Shown: positions 29,511 through 41,800 of the stretch, piece after piece
Layout: every line of letters begins with the position of its first letter
Position numbering within the stretch: the stretch's first letter is position 1
Assembly (NCBI GenBank): GCA_023055505.1
Contig: JALIRH010000002.1
Coordinates: 57,284,733 to 57,348,732 of the forward strand
DNA from: Callipepla californica brunnescens
Taxonomy: Eukaryota; Chordata; Aves; Galliformes; Odontophoridae
Direction: 5' to 3'
DNA: 64,000 bases
Position numbers and translations under genes: made by a program
Notes under the pieces: generated by a model
What the model saw: the letters and a program-made list of their open reading frames with translations, nothing else
The model's database searches: none
What the model was told of the DNA's origin: nothing

Positions 29511-29709
29511 TGTAGATGGCTAGAACTGAAGCCAACAGTGCGGCATCTTCTTCAGAAGCCCAGAGTTTATACATCCAACAGCTAGTGCACCCATACAAAT
29601 TGTGAGCCACCAGGATTTGTTCTTAAAGCTAAACGAGTCTCTTGTGAAGTGGTGTCTTTTGGAGTAACATGCAAAGTGCATACTTTCAAACAGTGGATCT
29701 ATGTCAAAT
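29511..29709 (-). other. Possible cryptic exon on the gene strand
   Basis: On the minus strand a pyrimidine-rich tract ends in TGCTATAG just before 29709, and a strong donor (ACA followed by GTAAGT) follows 29511, bracketing 199 bp. An uninterrupted 66-codon frame covers most of it (WWLTICMGALAVGC is one segment), but I recognise no protein. If it were spliced into GABBR2 ahead of the 12403-12513 exon, phase 0 would be required, and the second codon in that phase is TGA. It would therefore be a poison exon. It may equally be a pseudo-exon that is never used. Confidence 0.25.
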
Positions 29710-29877
29710 CTATAGCACACAGAGAATGAGAATAAGGGAGCAGAATAACATACATTGTGCTTTCATGTCTTTTTCATTTTATATCTGCACCTTCCATAGG
29801 ACAACTGTCGCTCAGATGACAGACAGCTAGAAAGGCAACAGGACATTTCCATTTAAAGATAACCCATTTTCAGTGAA

Positions 29878-29946
29878 TCATGGAATAACTGAAGTTGTAA
29901 GGCACCTCTGGAGATCATTTTGTGCCCACTGCTTCATGCAGGGTCA
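29878..29946 (-). mobile_element. Older CR1 LINE fragment, left part
   Basis: Minus-orientation CR1 tail region with TCATGGAATAACTGAAGTTG, GGCACCTCTGGAGATCATTT and TTCATGCAGGGTCA. It is interrupted at AGGGTCA by the next CR1 and appears to resume at 30131. Confidence 0.8.
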
Positions 29947-30130
29947 CAGAATCATAGAACAGTTTGGGTTGTCAACTTGCTCAAAGCTCCATCCAGCCTG
30001 GCCTTGAACATCTCCACATCCTCACTGGGCAACCTGTTCCAGTGTCTGTTCAACCTCACAGTAAAGAATTTCTTCCTAATATACAGTCTAATTATACCCT
30101 ATCTCAGTTTCAAACCATTTCCCCCATCCT
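29947..30130 (-). mobile_element. Younger CR1 LINE inserted in the older one
   Basis: Minus-orientation CR1 beginning with CAGAATCATAGAACAG, then CCATCCAGCCTGGCCTTGAA, GGGCAACCTGTTCCAGTGTC and TTTCAAACCATTTCCCCCAT. The 7-base AGGGTCA lies on both sides (29940-29946 and 30131-30137), as expected for an insertion duplication. Confidence 0.82.
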
Positions 30131-30240
30131 AGGGTCAACTAAAGTCACCACATGCCACTGTTTAGCATTGTGCAGAGTCTTTCTGAAAAGGGACTCCACA
30201 GACAGCTTGTTTGCCCAATGTTGGCCAAGCTGTTCAGCTG
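30131..30240 (-). mobile_element. Older CR1 LINE fragment, right part (weak)
   Basis: It starts with the second AGGGTCA. A poorly conserved continuation of the 29878-29946 fragment follows, with GGACTCCACAGACAGC resembling the CR1 GACTCCACAACC stretch. Divergence makes this weaker than its neighbours. Confidence 0.5.
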
Positions 30241-32281
30241 CATGGGAAGACAGAATAGCTGGTAGCACATTTTACTCAGGCCCAAGTTGCTGGCATGTCC
30301 TGAACTGTACGAAAAAATACTTCAGTTTTCAAGCATAGGTTTGGTCTACATTCAATGTGAATTGTAGGTGTGCCAGTAGAACATTCTATGTGCAGATTAA
30401 CAGCAAAAATGCTGTGTCTTGTCTTATCTTCTGTTTGGTGTTCATGTGTTTGTCTTTTCCTCTAACATATGTCAAAATACCCCAAGTGCTGAATATATTG
30501 AAAATTTATGTGTGCTTTACATTTGACTTAAGCATTTCCATAGCAACTGTTAGATTTTGGGATGTTTTACTTTCCTCCCAAGATACAGAATGTATTCTTC
30601 TTAGAACAATTTCCCACGCTGTGTTTAGCCACATTCATATGACTCGCTACAATTCAATTTTCAATGAAAATTGCCATATCATCTATCAGAAGTAAGAGTT
30701 TTAAGAAACAGATGGACTTTAACAACTTCTATCTCACTCTGTTTAAACAACTAGTTCTGCACCAAATGGAGCTAATGAAGCCTGAGTGCTTAGAAACAAC
30801 GTTTTTGATCGATAGGTATAGGGGTTTGTTAAAGTTCAAGTCCCAGATGTTCTTCAATGTCCTTCAGCATTCTGATGTTCATTTCTTTTGGAGCAGATCA
30901 AATATACACCTCCCTCTATCCTTATCTTTTTTCCTTCTTCCTCTCTCTCTTTTACCCAGATGCTCTACTGCTGGGAGAGCCTGAAGAATGAACAAAGTTA
31001 CAGGAAGACTATATAACCAGTGTTGATAATGACATAAAGATAGACAGAACAGACATAAGGCTGTCTGGTCTGTATGCAGAAGTCTAGAATAAAAAATCAA
31101 AGGGACCTGAGTCGGTATATGGTGCGCCAAGCACTTATGAATTCGTTACCCATACTGCTGTTACACCAGAGACAAGGTCGTCATTGAAAAACTTCTGAAA
31201 AATGTAAGTAATTCAAGTAGGAATAAATACAGCAAAGCAGGTAAAAAAAGAAGTATGTACACAAACAGTGAAGGTATAGAAATATGATCTTTCTTGCAAA
31301 TTTTCATCCCTTTCTCATCTGCATTTCCCTTTCTAAATGCCATCTCTGTAAAGGATACTGAAATGGCAGGCTATTTTGTAGTTAAAACAGCAAACTTCCC
31401 TCATGTTTGGCTTCTGTTCCAGGAGCACAGCTGGTACAGCATGGACCTTTTATGCTGTCTGTTCATGAGTACCTCCATGAACAGACAGCATAAAACACAA
31501 ATCCAATGGAGAGAAGGTGAATGAAGAATTCAAATTTGCCATCAGCTTGTACACACATTACCTTCATTTTGTGCAAGCAGCAGTGCCTCAGCCAGGTGGT
31601 GAACAATCAGGCTTCCTATCCTGTCAGGCAGCAACCTGACGCTTTACTTGCCTGATATGTCACACAAACCTGAGCTGCAATGTAAACAGCAACAAATAAC
31701 AGAGAAGTGGGTGGTGGCACATTTGCATTTCCAACTTGTATGTTTCTTTCAGCTCCATCACTTTCATCCTAGGAAGCAAGTGAGGCTGTAATGAGACCAG
31801 TACTCCCAAAATTCTAGCAGGATCCTGGCAGGCTTCAGGAACTAACCATAAATAAATCAATTGACTTAACCTTAATGTAATTATATGCTTTAGATGAAGG
31901 GTGATTTTTGCTGACTGAAATAATTTACATGTTCAGAAAGATATACTACTAAGTTTCCACTGTTCTAAAGATGATACTATTCTCAGCAGTCCTGATACAA
32001 CTCCAGTGGTTTGAGTGGAGCTGCCACACTTTCAGTCAGACAGCGAGAATTCAATTTCCAGTTAAAAAAAATCAGTATTTAAAAAGAAATTCTACCATTA
32101 CAACTAAACAGTTGTGGGACCTAGAATGAGTACACATCTGCAGCACTGAAACTATGCTCAGTTTATAGATAGAAATGTCAACAACGGATTCAAAATCAAA
32201 GACATTTCTGGTGGTTTCCATTCTCAATCTGTTGTAAATTCAGACATCCCTGGGAGAAGGGATCATATGTGATACTCCAAG
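30241..32281. other. Intronic stretch with one perfect hairpin
   Basis: The only striking feature is the inverted repeat at 31448-31495. No exon or transposon was recognised. Open frames here, such as 30357-30695 plus, have no familiar motif. Confidence 0.55.
31448..31495. repeat. Perfect 20-bp inverted repeat with 8-base loop
   Basis: Arm 31448-31467 (starting TTTTATGCTG) is the exact reverse complement of arm 31476-31495. The loop is AGTACCTC. A few further pairs are possible outside after a small internal loop (TGGA at 31442-31445 with TCCA at 31502-31505). No known RNA family was recognised. Confidence 0.97.
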
Positions 32282-32425
32282 ATCACAGAATCATTGGGGT
32301 TAGAAGAGACCTCTAGAGATCATCAAGTCCAACCTCGTGCTAAAGCAGGTTCCCTACAGCAGGTCACATAGGAAAGCATCCAGAATGGTCTTGAATATCT
32401 CCAGAGAAAGCAACTCCACAACCTA
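32282..32425 (-). mobile_element. CR1 LINE 3' end, truncated
   Basis: Minus-orientation CR1 tail with ATCACAGAATCATTGGGGTT, AGAAGAGACCTCTAGAGATC, GTGCTAAAGCAGGTTCCC and CTTGAATATCTCCAGAGAAA. It resembles the copy at 15931 more than the one at 5655, so it probably belongs to the same CR1 subfamily as the former. Confidence 0.92.
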
Positions 32426-35400
32426 AAGACTTGATGCTTACTTTTTCTATAAATAGTGGAGTGAGGGAAAACAGAATCAGATAGAGATTCATAGAAACTG
32501 AGCACTTGATTAAAGGGCATTCCAGGATATGGTATTTTCATTCCCTGTTCGTGAAAACAGAAAGACCAGGGTATACATTTAGTAACTGAAATATAAGGCA
32601 GGAGCAAGATCTATAAATATACATCCTATACATTCACAGAGTATTACAGTAAGGAGACTTCTATTGTAGTGATCTTTGTTTTGAGTCCTCTAACTCACAT
32701 AAAAAGCTTTGGTTATTGATGGCCTTCCACAAGCAATTAATTGTCATGCAATACTGCTACCTAACAACCCATGTGTTGGCTGACAATATCTCTTCCGGTT
32801 CTCCTGGCCACTGTCCATCTTCTGTCTAAAGGAGATCCAACAGCCTCCCTCAGCTCTAAACTCTTTATAAGTAGCTGATCCATTTAATTCCTTGCATCCC
32901 TGGAATTTGCCTGTCAGGTGCATTCCTCATTTATGTTTGCTCTCCTTTCTAGTTGCGTAGGTGAGAACTGAACAGCCAGGTAGTTGCTATGCTGAGAAAA
33001 CATGGATGGCAGCAACTTCACCCATGTGCTATAGGGTTGCTCAGCCCACGGGAGACCATTCCTCACTTGTAGTGCATAGAAAAGGTAAATAAATATCAAA
33101 GGAGTACAATCTCACACAGTAAGACTACAGAAACCTGGTAATAATTGCCCAAAAGCATCCAAGGATCCCCAGGCCTAATAAGTTAAGACAGTTTAACTCC
33201 ACAATTCCCTAAATGATGTGTGTGCTCAACCCATTTGAAACACAGGCTTATCATAAAAAGACAGCTGAGAGTATAATACTGAAGGAGATAAATGCCAACT
33301 GAAGCTAATAAACTGTTAATAATGTACTATTTTAGCTACCCACCCATAAACTGGTCAAATGTCACATGGGGATAAAATTTAAGAAAGACATTTCTTTAGA
33401 AATTAAATGACTGCCTCAAGCAAGAGCTAGTTCTTAGTACTGAGAAGAAGGCATGAATCTCAGATAAAAAATGACTTTACCTAAAAACAATTTCAACATT
33501 AATATTCTGAAACCATAAAGATAGCAAAGCTTAACAGTAAAATATCCAAAGGTAGTAATTGTTTTAATATTTCAGTTCATGTTTATTTGTGGCTCAGTTC
33601 TCAGTCCTAAAGCTAAAAGCAGAAGTTCGTTTTACCAGTAACTGGAGTTGAACTTTAAATAATAATTAAAAGCAATTTCCTTAGGGGAGAATAGATAAGA
33701 ATACAAAGCAAATTCTATTTATATCTATCATGAAAATTCAATCCCATCTCAAACACAGCCATTAGAAAATGAAGAGAAAATGGGTATATAGACACGAGAA
33801 TAAATAGCAGGCAATTCTTTTAAATGTGTTAGATAGAGGGCATTCTATGAGACTATTCTCACCAGGACCAAAGACAACAAAATAGAACAATTAAGGCGGG
33901 GAAAACTGTCACAAAGATGCTTTAAGGCTGCAATTACAAAGGGGATAGGAGTGATGGGTTTCAGGGATGCACATCCATCATTTTGCTATCACTAGTATCT
34001 GTCTCAAGGCATCTGCTCCCTGTGTTCGTATTCTGCAAATATTTCCAGTATGTACCTCTACTTCTGCAGCTGGTTGTATGTATAGCACCTCAGGACATTC
34101 ATTTACCTGCAGTCTGTCCTGTAATCAAGCCTCACTATAGAATGATTCCCAATCAGCTCACTTTTTGAGCCTGACTCAGTAAAACTGCTTAGGCAGTGCC
34201 TTTCCCACTGAATAACAAATCTTGTGTGTAAGAAGGTGAAGAGTCCTTTTCCTCTTTCCTTTTCTCGCCTTTACTCATCTCTTGGGACTTGACAGAGGTT
34301 GGCTCCAAACTCTCTTCCACTTCATCAAACTTGAACCAACATTTTTTCAGCTGAGTACCCTAACCTGCTGGAGCAGGTAAAAGAGAGTGTGAGAGAAACT
34401 GCCACCTCCCCACATACTCTACAACATAATGTACAGCTGTCAAATGGAGGAGATTGTTTCAGAAGTGTCAGTTCCATTAACAGGTGTGTGCACGTAGTTC
34501 TCCATGTGGCCTTAGCAATGGTGAATGAAGTGTGAGGAAAGAGGACTAGCCAGTGACAGGGAATGAAGATTAGGAAGGAAAGAGAGAAGTGTTGAGGTGG
34601 TGTACTGGAATACAGAAAGGAATGGTCATTGTCTCCATTTCTGTTCTACTTTTAGTCTAGCACTTCATTCCGTGCAGCACAGAGTGTGGTAAAAGTCAGT
34701 TGTTGTATGACTCAAATAACCAAGAAGGCAATAAGATAAAGAGGTAGCACAGTCCTCAACACTTTGAACAAGAGATCAACAGATCTCTACATTCTTTTAA
34801 AATAAAATTATCCTCAGTGCCTGGTTGTCCACAGGAAACAATTTCATCTAGATAGTAGTAATGCTGTCATATATTCATTTGCTAATCACTTTCTGAAAAA
34901 ATAGTAAGAGGGTATGTATTATCTATGCTGACTTTTTGACATCTTTCTTTCAACCAGCATTGCCTTTGTTTTCTGAGGATAAAGACACAGCTTCTTCAGC
35001 TAATCTTGACTCAGAGTCTTTAATATTCTAATCCTTCTCATCCATGGACTCTTGATCAGAAGCAAGTAGTATTTTGCACTATATGAAACCTCTCAGTTAT
35101 CTACGCCACCCCATTAAGTTAATAGGCAAAAAAAAAAAAAAAAAAAAAAGGAAACCCATGTACTTTTAATAGAAATTTTGTAAGTAAGAAAAGAATGATC
35201 ACAAAGACATTTTAGCATTCATCTTGTTATAAACTAATGAAAATTATATCTCTTAATACACGTGTCCCAGGAGGGTAAAGAAATGTTCCACTTAACTTAG
35301 AACATCATCTATGTACTGAAATGTTTCCAGTCACAAACCAAGCAGAAGAGAATCTCCAATATATCTTGAAGAATGATTGTATTGCTGCATCTACAGGGTA

Positions 35401-37783
35401 AAGATCTGAGAATGCAAAAGATTAAACAGATTGTCCAAATCGTCAGACCATTGTGCTAATCTACCACCAAGAGTTTTAACTGGTCTTTGTGCAAAGAATC
35501 TGTAACTTGCTTCAAAAAGTTTTTCATGTTAGAAATGACAATTATTGAATTTATATCAAGGAAGAAATCTGGTAGGAAATGAATCTTCAGCCTTGCAATT
35601 TGATATCTAAAGTGCTTCTGAGAAAAGGATGGAAAAAAGGAATGACTAAACCACAGTGTTATGACAACACAGAAACACCATAAACTTCTGCTGCAGTAGC
35701 AGAGTTTTTTCAATTACATGAAGAATTGATTTATTGCTGCTAGTAATGAGTATTTCATTTCACTTAAATGGACTTTAAATAGAATTATAGAAAAAGTCAG
35801 GTCTTCTATATTACTACTATTTTGAATTAGTGATCAGATTTCACAGACAGGTGTGAATTGGTACTCAAACACATAATTTATCTCTTTTTTTTTTCCCCGG
35901 TATTGAATATGTCTCCATTGCACCACAGCATGGACAAAGGAACTGTCACTGTAGTTAAAGCCCAAAGCTCAGTTAGCCAATGTTTGGCTTCCAGAGGCAC
36001 TTAGCAAAGCATATGAGAACGTGCTGGATAACCATATTTACAGAAAGAAAGAAAAATAATCCTTCCCAGTAGCTGGAAATTTTATTTTGCAATGAAGGAG
36101 TGGAAAAATTTTATTACTTTTATAAGGACTAGTGTCTTCCTTATTTACTTTTACTGCACCTTTTTTTCTCCTGTATATTTCTTACAGAAGTGAGTTCAAC
36201 AAGTTGATTATGCATAGCCTGCAAAGAACACACTTTTATGTTTTTAAAATGTGTTGCCAAAACAATGGCTTCTATATCAGCTTGCTTATGTAACATAAAA
36301 AGAGTAAATACAGTGGTTGGCTTTTTGGCCATTAATTATTTTATATCTGACTGTCATATTACCTGTTGTTTTTTCTGAGCTTTTTTGAAAGTATCTAAAC
36401 AAAAATCCTTGATGATTTGTTTTTTTTTTTTGGTCCTCCTCTTAGTTTAAATTTTTCTTTAATCTCTCTGTGGGTTCTTGTCTTACTATATTTTCCACTT
36501 TCATCACTGCATACCACAGACATCTGCCATTCAAAATGAAAACTTTTAAACTGTTATTTTTCTTTCCTGTCCTTTCTTTAGTCCTTCTAAATTTTCTCAT
36601 GATTCTCCAATGTTTAACTGAGCTAATTAATTCATAGTCAACTATGTATGTTTTTCCTAAATAGTCATAACTACTTTTATGTAAATTTCCTATATAACTG
36701 TGATCCACATAATGATTTTAAGATATTTCATTATTAAAAAAAAATAAATGCAGATTTGCTCTATCTCTTTCTAACCAATAGGTTTATGATGGCAGTATCT
36801 TCTGAACTGTTAGATGCTTTATGAACTCAAGTAGCAAAATAAAAGCAGCATCCTCTGAATTTTATAAATAAAGTGTAAATTAATATTTCCACAATGCATC
36901 TTTTGTAACATGATAATGATTATCTGGACCACTGGTTTGTATAACACATGTAAGTTCTTTTCTAGTTTTGATATACCTAGCACTTATGTCTTGTAGGTAG
37001 AGAGAAAGAGAACCTTTTGAAAGCATAACCAATTGCTTGAGTCTATAGACATTCAAATTTTGTGTTTATTCCTATTTTTTCCTCAGTTATTCTTTAGAGA
37101 AGAATATTGCGGTATAATGTACCTATGCACTAAGTGCTTTAAAGAAAACTTAAGGGACAGGAACATTTTGATGGTTTTGTGACGCCTGAAAGAAATGACA
37201 ATCTGCAATTCTTTCAGGACACCTAAAAGATATACAAAGGCATTCTGCATTTTGTTTTCTGCTCTACTTGATATGTGAAACTCCAATGGTACCTCCACTG
37301 AGTACCACACAGAGTATTTGTTAGAATTACCCATCTCTTTAGGCTTTGTGTTTGAAAGGAGAAGATACTACATAACCACTTGAAAGTTCATCTTCTTCAT
37401 GTATGTCTATTGGAGCATGTAGGATATATTTAGTTTCTGTTTTTCACAAGAGGATGTGATGACTCACACTTTGTGGTCGTTCCTTACATTTCCAAAGTAA
37501 TTATTCCCGTAAAGTCTCATATATTGAGGTTGTCAGTTAACTGTTTCCTGTATGCCTGAAAAGAATATCTATCTTTGTAGAAACCCATCACTTTACAATT
37601 TGTTTGAATCTGTGCCAATGCTATATGTCACTGAATACTTCAATTAGGATTTTTGATTCTAGCTGCTAAATTAATGACACAATAAATCCAGGACCAAGCT
37701 CATCCCTTACAGAAACACAGATTTCCTACCTTAAAGCAAAAGCAAAACCTTCAGGGGTCCCTCTTATGAAATGGATTCCTATA
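32426..37783. other. Intronic stretch, nothing recognised except an A tract
   Basis: About 5.4 kb with a 22-base A run at 35128-35149 and short T runs near 35887 and 36420. No transposon or exon was recognised. Confidence 0.55.
35128..35149. repeat. Poly-A tract
   Basis: Twenty-two consecutive A residues. Confidence 0.97.
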
Positions 37784-37797
37784 TCATAGAATCATAG
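37784..37797 (-). mobile_element. CR1 tail only (possible)
   Basis: Two copies of the CR1 8-mer tail unit in minus orientation (ATCATAGAATCATAGA, about 37783-37798) stand alone, with no CR1 body to the right. This may be an extremely truncated insertion or chance. Confidence 0.4.
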
Positions 37798-38634
37798 ACT
37801 ATATACTGGGTAGTTAAAGCATAAAGAATAGAGAGTTTTGGATCCTGTTCTGCAGTCATCACAAATAACCTGTATTTTAGATATGTTACTTGAGAGAAAA
37901 TCAAATCTGTAACAATATCGCATCTTACCCTGCTGGTTGGGAAAGAAGCAAAAACTCTACAGCCACAGCACATTCTCTTGAACCCTTCTAGACTAAGCAC
38001 AAATAACTACTCATAATAAGAAGCTTGTATCTAAATAAAATGTAAATAGCTCCATTAAAAAGTTTGCAAATCTTAGAACATTATAATATGCACCTTAAAA
38101 AAGCTCAGCAGGTTTATAAGCAAAGGCTTTAAACAAAAGGGTGGAAACTGAAACAACACATCGTAGCACATAGCTAAGCGTTCCACAAGGGTGAGATGAT
38201 GCACAGTTCCTCATGTTAGAACTTCTCAAGATTGCAATTCTTCTGTCTCCATGTGAAACTTTCTGTAGACATTTCCATGCTTACGTCAAGGAAAAGAAAC
38301 AAACTTTTCCTGCTGCTTTAAGGAACCTTAGTTATAATCATAGTAAAGCTCATTTATCAGAACAAATCCAGTTTAGTGTGACACTGTTGGAGCTCTCTTG
38401 AGATGGTTTAAACCTTGGAGATTTTCTCAACTAACTCTTACTGTGTTAACATTGCGTTTAAATGTATTTCTGAATGTTTCAGCACATAGTCTTCCTTTTA
38501 ACTATGCATCGCGGGTTTGCAGGAAAATCCTCACTGAAAAAGATCTCAGGAAGCCTCTAGTTTTACTCAATGCTCTTACTGAGGTCAGCTATGAAGTCGA
38601 ACAAGGTTACTCACCCAATCTGACCTCATGATGG

Positions 38635-38855
38635 ACTGCACAATCCATCTGGCAATCTTTTTCAATGAATGACTGTCCTAAACATGAGGAAACTTTATTG
38701 TAATATATAACCCGAACCTCTCATTTCCGTTTAAGCCATGAGAAGCCACTGAGTGATTTCTCAGCTTCCCACTGCACACCACTGAGAAGTTCATCCATCT
38801 TCTCAGTAACCTCCTTGTAGGTATTGGAAGGCTGATGTCAAGTCATTCCAAAGCG
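38635..38855 (-). mobile_element. Old CR1 LINE fragment
   Basis: A diverged minus-orientation CR1. ACATGAGGAAACTT, CGAACCTCTCATTTCCG, TGCACACCACTGAGAAG and CCTCCTTGTAGGTATTGGAA line up in order with the ORF2 C-terminal region (antisense) of younger copies. The tail is not recognisable. It is clearly older than most other copies here. Confidence 0.7.
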
Positions 38856-41800
38856 GAACTTGATTCAGTAACAATTAGCATTATGGATAATAATGCTTTG
38901 TTTTGTTTCCTCTACTGCGCAATTCTCTGTAAGAGGAAAACATCACACTCCAAATAAAACTGCAATTTTATTTGATCACTACTGATACAGAAGGTGCATG
39001 CACTCTTCACATATTAACAATAGGAATTTCAGGACCACAAACTGGTTCAGTCCTATTTTATTTTTTTAGCGGATTTAAGATTATGTGTGACCTAGCTCAC
39101 TAAAGAATGCTAATTTTACAATCTCCATCTAATACGAGTTACAGTTTTGATGGATGTGTATATTTGATTGCTTACAGTGAACAGCTGACTCCTTAGGACT
39201 GATCTGCTGTGAAAGGCTTTTGCATGCAGCAATCCTGGTGAAAAGTGCAAAGCAGTTAAGGTTTATTCTGAAGCATCTACTATGGTTTATATTTTGTCTG
39301 AGCTTAATATTTTAAAAGCTGATGTCAAATACAAGAAATGATCTATGTTATGCTGGTAAACCCAATCACTTTTAAAAATATAACTCAGAAATTCATTTGA
39401 GAAGTACAATGAAAACTGTTAGCAACTAAGTTACTTAAGTGCTCCCCAAAGGGCATGAATTCTCTACCAATTTCTTTTTCACAGTGAGGAAATGTCTTTC
39501 TGAAAGACACAGTAGACAAAACAGTACCTCCTGTTCTAAGCAGAGGCACTACAGTTCTTGTTGCTCTGACACTCGGATTGGTAAAGCCTCTGACACAAAG
39601 TACAATCATGTGAGAATGCACTGAAAAAAAAAAAGAGGACCAAAACTATAAAAAATGTTTGTTGAATGATCAATATTTCAAAAGAAGAGGAATTTGGAGG
39701 GAGTGGATGTTACCTCTAGTCTAATTTTTGTTTTGAAATATGCATGTTTAGCCTGTCCTACTAAGGCTCTGTGCATCCTGCCAGGACATTCACTCAGCCC
39801 ACAACCTACCCTTACCACATGCTCCTGAGACCAATGAAGAAATGGACCGCAGGCAGAAAATGTGCATTAGATCCTTATGGTGAACAAGCTGTAATTTCAG
39901 GCCGGTTAGATGTGGGCAATACAATTGATCTGAGGAGAAACTGTCCATCAGCCACTACAGAAAAGCAGTGGGTGTTTGATGGAGACTGTGCTGTAAAGAA
40001 CAGGACATGGGAGAGGATGTGGTGAGTAGCTCTCCCCAGCTCTGCAAGAAAAATAGGATGTCCTGCAGAAGAATAGGAATAAGTGTTTTTCCAACCTTCC
40101 TTCCAAGAAAGCAGCTATGATCATGACTACACTCAAGCCTCTTCTAACAGTACTGAATTGTTCAATTCATTATTGACATACAGGTGATAATTTGAGACAA
40201 CTAAACAAGACAACAAAACAGCTTTACTTATCATTATTCCCTGCAAAGAGAATTTTCACAGGCTACAGCATGCTCGAAATTCTGATAGAAGCTTCTGTTT
40301 ATTTTCAAGACTTGACAGCTCATCGCCTGAATTTCTAACACTTTTTCTTTAAACACTAATGCAAAACACAGGTGGAGCGCTTTCTGAACGTTCTTAGCAG
40401 GAATATGAGTACTTTATTAAGTATCCCTTACTCAGAATTAGGCTGTGAGATTTTTTTAAACCTTAGCTAATTCAAAGAAGATTTGCATCAAACATCCAAA
40501 TTTGATCTGGATCAAATAGATTTTCCTCACTTTTTCCTCCTACCATGACTAAATAGTTATTTTCTGTTAAATAAAACATTTCAGTTGCCCTTAGAGAAAA
40601 TGTTGTTTCAGAAGCTTTCTAAAAGATCAGTGTTAAAGAAATCTTGAACTCACCAAACCAAGAAGACAGGATGGCATAATTCAACCATTCAGGCTTTTAC
40701 ATCTCAGGAGCCCTAGGCTCATATATCTCCTTTGTTTGAGGGGGATCTGAATTCCCAATTCCTATCACCCCAGAAAGTATTCTACCCTGCTGTCATATTG
40801 AGCAGTGCTTTGCACTTCACCTGTTGATAGTCCTTCACCATGTTAATATATAGTAAGTATAATAACGGTGTCATTAACTCATGTGAGCTCTGAGGTGTGT
40901 GCTGCCTGCCTACCCAGCACATGTCCCCAGCCACAAGGCTCAGACTTGGCTCTCATTTTTAGTAACTGTCATTTAATATATAATGAAACAGCCTCAAGAG
41001 GGAGGAGTGAAGACGCCTTTGTTTAGGGCGTTGTATAATCTGAGTGTAGGTACCTCCTCCTCAATGTACATCCACCCTTCAATCTTGCAGAGGGTAGGTT
41101 TTAACAGAGCTGAGATTAGTCCCTTACAATTTGCCAAAACTCCAAGCTCTGAGCAGCAGTCAGAGAGACAGTGATTTCCCCTCTCTAGCTCTCAGGTCCA
41201 TCCGACCTTTTTTTTGGTGCTACATCTGAGTTATTTCAGAACAAGTGAAACTGCTCTTCTAAGTGATGCCCTGTTCTTGCTCAGTTTGTCCATCTCTGTC
41301 ATAACAAGCATCATCAGTGAATACTGTTTGGCAAAGTATTACAATGGCATACCAAGAAAACAAAACATAAACACAAAGAAAAACCAGCGTAAAAAAAAAT
41401 CCAGATGCAATGAAGATTTCACAAACAGAACTCCTACGGGTAATAACAAAAGGGACGCTACAAATGTAGTCTTTAGGATTCTGCACACGAACATAGGAAA
41501 GCATTGCAGCTGACACCCACCAGATGGCTCTCCATGCTGAAGTACAGCAGATTGCAAAAAATCTCTTTTCAGAAGAGAAAGTGGCTTGCGCATAACCAAA
41601 ATTATTCAGATTTTCTTTTGAATCAAAATATCCACCTCAGCTGCTGAACAGATGCTCAGCTGAGGAGAGAGTGCGAAAGCCTCATACTGAATTCTTCTGT
41701 TTATTTTGAGGCTGTAATTTATGAATTATTGTTCTGATCTGGAGGGACTGTAACCCTGTGTTTACCCAACTCCATTTCTCTCCATATACGGGAACATGAT

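Larger units (their letters stand above)
27358..29877. other. Intronic stretch with short repeats
   Basis: It holds a direct repeat of a TTTGCAT-TTAATTAA motif at 27478-27519, an ATA microsatellite at about 28232-28266 and a possible cryptic exon at 29511-29709. Nothing else was recognised. Confidence 0.55.

Noticed and set aside
41521..41545. Sequence whose reverse complement reads like YFSME, similar to the GABBR2 KYSME segment before TM5
   Set aside because: The flanking codons do not match the receptor and there is no fitting donor site at the expected position.
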